A program made the translations under genes and the position numbers. Source: Hyperoplus lanceolatus (Eukaryota; Chordata; Actinopteri; Uranoscopiformes; Ammodytidae). Taken from it: a DNA stretch of 64,000 bases. This document shows, one piece after another, positions 49,924-61,314 of this stretch (its first letter is position 1; every line of letters starts with the position of its first letter). Under the pieces are notes generated by a model, which saw nothing but the letters and a program-made list of their open reading frames with translations, made no database searches and had not been told where the DNA came from. The stretch is taken from contig CM049410.1 of assembly GCA_026929865.2 (NCBI GenBank), positions 9,348,501 through 9,412,500 on the forward strand. Reading direction: 5' to 3'.

Positions 49924-50095
49924 TGGTTGTGTGAAGAGATTTTAAAGGGCCTGTATTACTCTATCATTATGTTTTTTGATAGGGGCAAGTCCAGCATCAC
50001 TCGGAGGAGAAGGTCAATCAACAGACCAGACTTGTGTTGTCCGCCACATCTGGAATCCTCGTTCACTGTCTGATCAGTCGTCCAGCTCTGTGTAG
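41819..50095 (+). CDS. tgfbr3l: Betaglycan (TGFBR3)-like TGF-beta co-receptor, 15 coding exons
   Basis: A type I membrane co-receptor for TGF-beta/BMP-family ligands. Coding exons: 41819-41882, 42325-42497, 43056-43193, 43328-43502, 43788-43959, 44052-44196, 44674-44866, 45108-45277, 46075-46230, 47225-47299, 47430-47642, 47843-48295, 49212-49356, 49432-49533, 49983-50095. Phases join to 2487 nt, about 828 aa; human TGFBR3 is 851. Order: signal peptide (1-22), orphan domain (about 23-353), linker, ZP domain (about 385-700), membrane span (about 763-786), about 38-residue tail. TGFBR3 rather than endoglin is shown by [17 protein letters not shown], the NRFVIQL segment and [19 protein letters not shown]. 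No Ser-Gly glycosaminoglycan site lies between the ZP halves. The symbol is tentative: linkage to pkn1 suggests the TGFBR3L duplicate, although the mammalian TGFBR3L protein is much shorter. Confidence 0.85.
42575..42716 (+). mobile_element. SINE fragment, shared tail family
   Basis: From GAGGCTCAGTCCTCAGAAGC to CTAATAAATAGCATAGAAATG it matches the second half of the SINE at 33428, including CACCTCTGTCTCTC. The 5' part of the tRNA head is missing, so the copy is truncated. It lies in intron 2 of the betaglycan-like gene. Confidence 0.75.
42924..42970. repeat. (CA)n microsatellite
   Basis: About 47 bases of CA in intron 2 of the betaglycan-like gene. Confidence 0.95.
45108..48295 (+). CDS. 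tgfbr3l: tgfbr3-like exons 8-12: zona pellucida domain
   Basis: Exon 8 opens the ZP-N half ([17 protein letters not shown]). Exon 9 has [14 protein letters not shown], exons 10-11 join the halves with a short lysine-rich linker ([19 protein letters not shown]), and exon 12 (151 codons) completes ZP-C with [18 protein letters not shown] and LRLCVSN. Exon 12 also carries a charged insertion, about 50 residues rich in Glu, Lys and Arg, before the conserved FSFILRP strand. ZP domains of this family bind inhibin and TGF-beta. Confidence 0.88.
45600..45790. repeat. Interspersed repeat related to 37.8 kb
   Basis: Shares the ATGGATTGCCATGCAATTTG / GGATTGTCATGAAATG type words and the phrase GTGCCACCATC with 37793-37862. 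It lacks the AGGTCA array. Decayed copy in intron 8 of the betaglycan-like gene. Confidence 0.5.
48410..48530 (+). repeat. Interspersed repeat related to 33.8 kb
   Basis: Contains GATGAGAAGATTGATACC and GGTTAGTTTAGCTTAGCAT, matching 33846-33912. Class unknown. Confidence 0.5.
48759..49007. mobile_element. TTAA MITE, copy 2
   Basis: Starts AGGTGCTCCGAGGAACTTTC after TTAA (48755-48758) and ends at TTAA (49008-49011). Its left 60 bases are the reverse complement of the right end of the copy at 13001 (shared TTCATTCTTGCACCCCCTTT), and its right end matches the other copy's left end. It is longer (249 against 137 bases), so the 13-kb copy is an internally shortened relative. Confidence 0.85.
49020..49118 (+). 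mobile_element. Retroposon 3' end
   Basis: CCTGTAAAGCACTTGGAATC, then GGTGCATAATAAAGTAAATC and a (CTTGC)n-like tail, the pattern of a LINE or LINE-tailed SINE 3' end. It sits directly after the TTAA MITE in intron 12 of the betaglycan-like gene. Confidence 0.55.
49212..50095 (+). CDS. tgfbr3l: tgfbr3-like exons 13-15: stalk, membrane span and tail
   Basis: Exon 13 encodes a Ser/Pro-rich stalk. Exon 14 encodes the membrane span ([20 protein letters not shown]) and a CVYYYTG stop-transfer edge. Exon 15 encodes a short tail that ends DQSSSSV. The final S-S-V fits a class I PDZ ligand, whereas betaglycan ends in STA. The His/Arg-Trp-containing middle of the tail has no relative I know. Confidence 0.85.
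49766..49923. repeat. (GATA)n-(GATG)n-(GATA)n compound microsatellite
   Basis: A GATA block, about 23 GATG units and another GATA block, ending about 60 bases before the last exon of the betaglycan-like gene. Confidence 0.97.
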
Positions 50096-50316
50096 AGGTA
50101 AGATCTGATGAGGACGCTCATTGTGATCAATTGCCTCAAGTTATGTTAGTCAGCAGCTTTGGATATAAAAATAAGCTACTATTGCAACTTACTGGAACAA
50201 GTGTGCCTTTATTCCTTCATCTCTTTTGACGTCAGCATACAGAGATGTAAAAAATAAAAATAAATAAATACAAATTAACCACTACACCACTAAGCCCCCT
50301 CGACCACAGTATTTTT

Positions 50317-50500
50317 TTTTTTTTAAGATATTTTTTGGGCATTTTTTATGCTTTATTGATCGTGTAGAGACAGAGTTGAAATGGGGCAGAGAGAGGAGTG
50401 ACATGCAGAGAACGACCACGGGTTGGAATCGAACCCGGTTCCGCTGCTGGCCGAGGCCCATGGGGGGGACGCCCTACCGACTGAGCTAAGGGCGCCCCTT
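50317..50500 (-). mobile_element. tRNA-headed SINE, family B head, shared tail, intact target duplication
   Basis: On the minus strand the head GGGGCGCCCTTAGCTCAG has an A-box-like TTAGCTCAGTCGGTAGGGCG and a B box GGGTTCGATTCC, followed by the tail TTCTCTGCATGTCACTCC, CAACTCTGTCTCTACACG and AATAAAGCATAAAAAATG. A 15-base direct repeat, GACCACAGTATTTTT, flanks it (50302-50316 and 50501-50515), the mark of target-primed integration. Confidence 0.88.
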
Positions 50501-50763
50501 GACCACAGTATTTTTACAAGCTCACAGAGAAAAACTATACTTTTTAATACAGCTTGGAGCCACAAGGTGAATCCTATGTCAAAGTGAAGTGGGTTATTTT
50601 AAATGAACTGTTGTGGTTAGGAGGAACAGCAGGCAGTTCCAGAAAATATGTCGGCATTAGACGAGCACCTGCCGATTTTAATCTCTGATATGCTGAACAA
50701 TTTTATTCTTTTATCTACTCAGGATTTCCGCCCTGCAAATCTGAGAGAGGAGAACTGGGACAG

Positions 50764-50766
<3 letters not shown>

Positions 50767-50798
<32 letters not shown>
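50767..50798. repeat. (GT)n microsatellite
   Basis: About 32 bases of GT. Confidence 0.9.
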
Positions 50799-50802
<4 letters not shown>

Positions 50803-52317
50803 GTGCCTGTGCAGTTGTCCTCTCGTTTGTCACTGTGCAGCGGAAATGCGAGAGGACTGAAACCAATACAGTGGCACCTACTCATCGCAGCGTCGTGAAA
50901 AGTCAGATTTCTTTGAGTCAAAGTGAAACGTCTTTTGTTTGTTTAATGCCTCACACTATTCCGCATCAAATCATTTCAAAACTGGCATCCGAATCGTCAC
51001 ATGAACAGGTCCTTTATCTATGGATTCAACAGGATCCACTCTTGGTTGCGGTGACTCAACAGAAACATGTCGCCACAAGGTCAACGATGAATTGAGAGGT
51101 TACTGTGGGTGCCAGTTTGAAGAGCCCTTGTCATGCAGAGTAATTTTTACTATTTGTGTTGTAACTGGGAATCAGCTTCAAAGCTACATTTATGCATACT
51201 GTATGTGAACTCTTTCCTGTTTATGTGGCTATTAAGATGTATTAAATGTGCTAAGAGACTTGCTTTTCACATCACTCAAATCACATGCAACCCAAGTAAG
51301 ACAAAGGAAGCGAATGTGGTGTTAGTAAGTAGTAAGTACATGGTAATACAAATAAATAAATGTATTTGTTTAAAGCAGTAATACATTATTTTTGGTATCT
51401 TAAAGGGTAAGGGAGGAATGCTGAGCTGACATAGGCTTGAATATGTTTTCACCTTGTAACCGTGTTGTGGCTAACGGTGTTAAAGGGACAGTTGCCTATT
51501 TACATCCAGCAGGTACAGAGAAACATAACTTTTTTAGTCATGTACTCTTTCAATTGACGAATGCGACTTCAGTATTCACTCTTGGTCTAACTCTGTTATT
51601 GTGTGTGCTAACTCCAAGGAAAAGTACTTTTTAGCAGCTACATGTTTAGGTTTGTGCAGCTGCAACAGCAGGTCTCTTTTGTGTCTGTCTGGTGTTCGGT
51701 GCCGAAAGGGTAGTGCACTGTGTTTTTTTAATTAATACAATCTGTCTATTTTTTTTGGTGATAACAAAACCAAAAAATAATAGCTGCCTCCATTTATCCA
51801 AAACTATTGACTTAATGTTAGTTAAGTGCTCAAAACTATCCCATTATGTTGAAAAAAAATGTATCACTGCAGCTTGAAAAAATAAATAATTGGATGTCTA
51901 TGTACTTTAGAAATGGGACAGAACATTCTTCTTTTAACTTTAGAAGGCAATTTTAAAATAGAACTCCTGCACAGCAAAGTACATCCTGTGAACCTATCAT
52001 CATCTGTCATCTCTGTTTCAGAGCCCAGCTGCAGTGTAGATGCCGGCTTCAGTCAGTCAATAACGTGACCCAATTATCATTTATGAATGAGTTTCCATCT
52101 CCAAATTATACAGTACCTCTTCATGTTGGATGGGCTTCTTCGGGCACACACAATGCAGCTTCTTACACAATTTCCTTACAATAATGCAAGTTTTATTTAA
52201 AGCACGCATGTCATCCCTTGACATATATTTTTTTTATTTTACAATAAGGAATGATTGAAAATGATTTACAAATGCAAAAACACCCAGTTTTGCCATCACT
52301 TCATTGCCCTTGTGCAC
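50799..52317. other. Convergent intergenic region, no gene seen
   Basis: Between the 3' ends of the betaglycan-like and Gfi1-like genes. It should hold both 3' UTRs. AATAAA words occur in several A-rich places, so the true polyadenylation sites cannot be chosen. Confidence 0.4.
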
Positions 52318-54563
<2,246 letters not shown>

Positions 54564-54577
54564 GGTAGAATGGCGAC

Positions 54578-55996
54578 TGAGGGGAGTGGATGGGGGGGGG
54601 GGGAACGAGGTTGACAAATCGTGAAAAACAAACCTGCAGGAGTCTGAGAAGTCAACCCTTTGATTGACTTTTGGAGCCTTGCAAAGTCTGTCGCGCACCT
54701 GTTGGTGCATGTTCAGTTACAATGCCAAAGCTTGAGGTTTCCTCCAAAGAAATTCAGCACGCCACCTGCACTGTAGTTTCAAGGCTTTCACTGAGGACAA
54801 CCCCTGCTGTGGTGTTGTCAGAACAATTCTAAACTGACATCGTGGTACATTTTGTACACTTCCATTTCAACTGCCAATACCAAATTTAGACATTTAGAAT
54901 TTTAAAATTGGACATTTTATTTCCGCAGTACCAAAACTAAACAAATCAAAAAGTATATTTCACAGTGCTAACATTATGCATTTATCAGTAAATTTGGCAA
55001 ATAATTTGCTAAAATCGCTTTGGTATTTGTTGATTTTAACATGACATCAGATCATAATTGTTAAGAAGAAACAGAAAAGCCTTAAAGAAAAAACTTGCAG
55101 AGGCAACTTGAGAGAACTACAACGATAACTAGTGACTTTATTTCCACAAACTTGTTTTCAGATATTTTCAAATTCAGATATATTTCAGATATTAAATCTT
55201 CATGGACTTTTGTTTGAGTGACAGTGTAATAAAAGAGGATTTTTCCATTAACCTCCCAATAATGTTACACTATAAAATAATATCCTTCACAACTTAGAGC
55301 AGAACATGAGAAGTTGTAGAGTGAAATTGCCATGTTGTAGGTACAAATAGGAAACACATCTAAAATAAGTATGAATTGAATATAACCTTGAAACTATAAC
55401 AGTGAGAATCCAGCTGAATTGCTGATCTTACCTCTGTATTGCGCAGCTGAATGTTGAGAGTGCCTCTTGTGACTTCGCCGTTGGCAAGGTCCTCTTTTCT
55501 CTTTCTCACACCCATCAAATGATGACATGAAACAATGAGATTTGATTTGATTCTGAAAAAGGGCACTGAAGATTGTATGGGCTGGAGGAATATAAGGTGG
55601 AATCAAATAAGTCCCGTAAAATAAAAATAAAAATATATACCTATATATTTTTTTTAAATACTTGAAAGTGAATAACTTACTAAATATCCTCCTCGATTCA
55701 AACATGGTGGGGTTTTAACCTCTGTTCTACCACTGTTTCTTCCGTCTTCTCAAAAGATTGACTATGCACTTTAAGGTTTGGTACTATCTCTGAATAAACA
55801 TGTTATGATACCAAAGTCAAAATGAAGCCTTATTTACTGTTGAACCTAAGTGCTTGAGTCATGCATTCACCCCTTCAGCGATGTTTCATGTGGGTGGACT
55901 AATATAAACAATGAGCATCCTCTGGAAAGTCTGAATATGTAAATGTTCTCCTGTGAACATGTGGACCTTTACACATGACACTATTTTACCTGTGGT
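54578..55996. other. Upstream of the Gfi1-like gene, first exon not found
   Basis: Starts with a C-rich tract on the gene strand (54590-54601), the polypyrimidine run of the first acceptor. The non-coding first exon and promoter must lie further up, but I see no convincing donor with a GC-rich surrounding. A simple AT-rich patch lies at 55620-55660. Confidence 0.35.
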
Positions 55997-57166
<1,170 letters not shown>

Positions 57167-57171
57167 TTCAT

Positions 57172-57685
57172 GTTATGATAGCTCGGGATGACCCAAACGC
57201 AAACAGAAACCCAGGTAGTCAGTTTAGAACAATGTTTATTTCAGGCAGGCTGGCAGGACACTGGACAGCTGAATGGCGTGGCGAGCAGAGGCAAGTGGAT
57301 ATCCGGAACCCGCAGGTAGGCGAGCAGGAAAGGTGAACAGCGGAAGCAACTGGCAAGGAAGAAAAGAGGAGCAAAGTTACAACTAACTCCAACTGAGACT
57401 AGAAAGAAAACAACAAACATAGCTAATCCTGATCTCGGGTAATTTACCGCTCTTGTAGGCTACGTAGTATACTCTGGTGCCGAATGACTGGAGTCCACAG
57501 GCTTAAGTAGAGAGGTCTGATTAGCCAACGATCCACACCTGGAGCAGTCTGCCCAGGAGTACCGCCACCCCCACATGCCAACAGGGAGACAGACAAATGG
57601 AATAACAAGAGGGCGAGACAGACAAGGGAAAACATACAACACATACAGAGGAGAAGGTGAGGCTGCCGAGCCGTGAGTCATGACA
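57172..57685 (-). mobile_element. Solo LTR, probably Ty3/Gypsy
   Basis: A 514-base unit whose minus-strand ends are TGTCATGACTCACGG and GCTATCATAACA (TG...CA), flanked by a perfect 5-base duplication CTTCA (57167-57171 and 57686-57690). On its own strand an AATAAA lies near 57237, close to the 3' end. No internal region is present, so it is a recombined solo LTR. The perfect duplication suggests a fairly recent age. The Gypsy assignment is from the general look of fish LTRs and is tentative. Confidence 0.8.
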
Positions 57686-57690
57686 CTTCA

Positions 57691-59252
57691 TTTAAAATGA
57701 TTAATCATAGGCCCTAATTCTCTGTCACCATTATAACACAACTCAGTAGGGTATCATTGTATAGAAATGGATAATTAACCAAAATAACCCCTAGTATGGA
57801 AGACATACACGGAAAGATAATTCAGAATTATTAAAGAAAAACTTAAATAAAAAAATAAAAATCAATAAAAAAAACACTCTGAACTGACACAAGCAGCAGA
57901 ACGAAGAATACCCCTACTCAGACAAATTGATAAACAAGATGAAGATTAAGATTGCCAAATGATAGATTTATATCATCTTCACAATCTCTTCTTTGCTTGC
58001 GATATCGACCCAATGTCTGCATAAGGGTCCAGGCTCCTTGTCCTCATCAACCTTGACATATGTAGGTTGGGCTGTATCTTTGTTTACTCTCAGTTTAAAA
58101 AAAAAAAAATTGATTGCTATCTTTTATTTAATCATATGGGCTTTGTTGGGATGGCAAGATACAGACTTTTCCTTTCATATTCACTCCGAAAAAGTACCAA
58201 AGTACTTTCTCTAGATGACCATTCTTTCAATTTCACACAATTTGGAGAAATGGCAGCCATGAAAATACACATTCTAAATAAATATACGTTTTTCTCGTCA
58301 AATATTATCTGTTGTCAAGTAACGTCTCGTAACGAGGTCTGAATCTAACCTCAGATTAAAATCAAATCATCAAGGGAACTTAAAACCATGGCATTTTGCA
58401 GTGTGGCTGTATTTTTTGGAAACTTCTCGTTTGACTACTGGTGTGAGCAGTATAAAATGGAGCTGAGTTTGCCTTGTTGTGCATGAAGGGAGGCATGTCG
58501 GAGCACTGTGGTTGTTGTGGTGGGGGGCTTGCAACCTTCTCCCAGGGGCTGTCAAGGAGAGCAGACGAGAGGTGCGCAGGGAGCTGAGACGGGGCTGGTG
58601 GGTTCGGTGGGTTTCTGCCTCATATGTTCTGGGGGGTTCAGGGGCTTCTTGTTCCCCTGATGGTGGTAGAAAACTGACTTTCTAGGAACCTGAAACTCGG
58701 AGAGGAGGAGGGGAATAAGGGAGTGCGAGTGAAGTCAAAGGCTTATTTCCCCATTGCTTTGTTTCTGATGTTCACCTACCATGTTATGAGTTCTATGTAT
58801 GGTTGAGTTCTATGGAAAGGAGGGAGAAATGTTGTGTATGTGTGATCTGAGTTACCTGTGTTGGATATATATACATAAATAAATGCTACTTATAATTTAC
58901 TATAAGCTTCCTCTACATTTGTCAATCATCAGACATAATCTGTTTTCACAACTGTTTCCAACACTTTTAACTAGGCCTATATGGTTGAGAGGTTTCTTGC
59001 CTCTTTTTCTTTTATTAACCAATTAAAGTGAGACTATTTACACATTCAAATGAGACTAAGTAAGTTTTAAAAGAAGAAACAAAGCATTTGTACCTTTTAA
59101 ATCTTGGACGCTTGATACATAAGTAATAAAACAAACCTATGCGCAATTCACTACACTCAGGGGTATTACTGTTACAGCCATACTTGGTCTAGTCAGTATG
59201 ACCAGTAGCATGGCTAAAGATAGCCAATGTTGTTGAAATGTATTAGCCTATG
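57691..59252. other. Intergenic, no gene seen
   Basis: Contains a G-rich patch (58505-58660) with short open frames but no recognisable protein and no supported exon. Confidence 0.4.
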
Positions 59253-59260
59253 TATTAGAT

Positions 59261-60780
59261 CAGGGATTCCCAAAGTGTGGTGCGCGCACCCCTGGGGGTG
59301 CGTGAGCTGCTGCTAGGGGGTGCGCGAGATGAAAAATGTACACAATCCATATTGGTCCGAGTATAAGAGGGTTTTATTTTCACGGAAATAGGTCGTAAAA
59401 AGTCGGGTCGTGTTTTCCAAGTTGTGTTTATTTTCTTTTTTTAATCGGGTGGAACACTGGCTGTGCTCTCGGAAGCGGCCGGGGCGTTTGTGCGCTTGGA
59501 GAGAGAACGCTTTGTGTGGAGAGAAAAAAGAGGCACAGGACATCGACGAAGCCGATTCAAAGCCTCAAATCATTATGTTGCCAGTCAACGTGTCAGAGGC
59601 AGGAATCGGCAGAGCGATCGACTGTGGCTTTTTAGCTGCTGCAGTTGTGCTGAGAAGAGATTGCCAACTGCGCTGTCCTTTTACGCACCACTGCTGCTGT
59701 AATGTTCAGATTTCCTCATTTGCATCAAAGCCCTAATGATTTTAAGAATGAGACGCTTTATTTAAATGCTGTCCATGGTGGTGATTGTCACTTTGTGAGC
59801 TGTAAACTGAAACCAACGGAGATCTCGGAGGGCTTCCCCTCGACAACGTTAACGTGCCCCGGTTATCATTTCAGCCTTAAACCACGGCGTTGATAGCTTT
59901 CGTTTCAGCACTAGGCTATGTGATTAACTATGAGCATTAAATAAATGCTGTGTCTCAGATGCCGAGGACAGCAGCGAGGATGACCCGCTATGCACCGAAC
60001 CAGAGTATAGGAGAGATGACAGCGAGAGCGATCACAGCGGGGCAGAAAAATTTGCGTGTAAGAATAGCCTGTAGTGAACACATCAGAGTTCGGTCTATTT
60101 GCACTATCCTACTGTTTATTTGCAATGAAGAAAAGTGTTTTTTTCAATGCGTTTTTATTTTCGTACATTATTTAAATAAATAAAATGTATTGAGTTGAGT
60201 TTTGAAAAACGGGGGGTTCGTCTTATAATCGGGGTTGTCTTATACTCAGACCAATACGGGTACAGTGTTTTTTCCCCACACAATAAAGACGTGTAAATAA
60301 ACATTCCCTTTGTAAAATTTAGAATCAAAAACTTGAATTTTAATTAATAAATAAATGGAGGCTATTCAAAATGAAGCGAAGTTATCTTCTTCTACGCATA
60401 TGCGCACCTAGTTTGTGGCCTCTACATTCATTCTCGCAATTTATTTAAAATTACTGGCGTTCTAATTTTATTTCCATAACCTGTGTTATGATGACGGGGT
60501 TGTTTGCTCCACGGTCATTTAAACTTGCTGCAATTGTTGCTCAACGTGACTCAAAATATTAGGCTATAATATTTTCCTCATTTTATCTGCTTTCTGCCCC
60601 TTGTTGTGATTGTGATTATTTTATTATGTGTGTTCTGGTCATTTGAGCATGATTGAACATGCCACCTTTTAATATGGCTATAAAAAAGCTTGTTGCATTT
60701 TTTTTAAAATGTGTGGGGGTGCGTCAACCTGGTTGGGACATAGAAGGGGGTGCGCGGCTAAAAAAGTTTGGGAACCGCTG
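59261..60780. mobile_element. hAT-type DNA transposon, 8-bp target duplication
   Basis: Ends CAGGGATTCCCAAAGTGTGG and, inverted, CAGCGGTTCCCAAACTTTTT, flanked by the 8-base duplication TATTAGAT (59253-59260 and 60781-60788), which is diagnostic for hAT. Repeated GGGGGTGCGCG words lie just inside both ends. No hAT transposase frame was recognised. A second element is nested inside (about 59350-60256). Confidence 0.9.
59350..60256. mobile_element. Nested TIR element inside the hAT
   Basis: Bounded by a 19-base inverted repeat with one mismatch: TATTGGTCCGAGTATAAGA at 59350-59368 and TCTTATACTCAGACCAATA at 60238-60256. It contains an acidic open run near 59960-60055 (DAEDSSEDDP, YRRDDSESDHSGAEKF) that may be a transposase or host-derived remnant. 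The terminal repeat may extend outwards to a shared GTAC. The superfamily is not identified. Confidence 0.65.
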
Positions 60781-60953
60781 TATTAGATGATGTAGGGTCT
60801 GGCGATGAGCAACAGACCTTCCCAACTCAAGGGGCGGCACCAACCCATGCATTTCAAATACCATTGCACGTGATTGGATAGCACTACTACCAATCAGAGC
60901 CATGACAAAGGTGCCGTATTCAGCACTGTTCGTTTAGCGAACAGCTGGATTAA

Positions 60954-61310
60954 AGCTGGGGTATATGATTTGGGAGAAAATAGCAGTTGGGATAGAGATT
61001 TGAATCCAAATACCTCAACCGCTCCACTTGTGTTCTCTCTGGTCCCTCGCTCCCTGACACGCTCTACACCAACAACGTTGGTGCCAAAGTGAATGGACAG
61101 ACCCAACAGCCAATAAGAACGGAGAATCGGAGCCTCGCTCTGATTGGTTAAGTATACATGAGCGGTGGCAATTTTTGGGGCCGGCACATAGAGGCAGGGG
61201 AGAGCAAAGTGATGAGTAGATATTCTCAGACCACTTCACCTACATATAGCTGAATAGCTAATATGACATTTTTGCCAAATATTACAGTGAAAAAGTTACC
61301 CTCCCCAGCT
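60954..61310. mobile_element. TTAA MITE of a second family
   Basis: A 357-base segment with short inverted ends AGCTGGGG / CCCCAGCT, bounded by TTAA on both sides (60950-60953 and 61311-61314). It is unrelated to the AGGTGCT family. The inverted part is short, so the call is moderate. Confidence 0.55.
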
Positions 61311-61314
61311 TTAA

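Noticed and set aside
41819-50095. Assignment of the receptor to endoglin
   Set aside because: The orphan-domain and ZP sequences follow betaglycan more closely, and the membrane span is of TGFBR3 type.
50400-50500. tRNA gene on the minus strand
   Set aside because: Same reason: the head of a SINE with a long tail and target duplication.
58479-58685. Gly/Arg-rich open frame as a small gene
   Set aside because: No splice support, no recognisable domain; a G-rich low-complexity patch.
59463-59702. Open frame inside the nested element as a host gene
   Set aside because: It lies within the terminal inverted repeats of a transposon and has no known domain.
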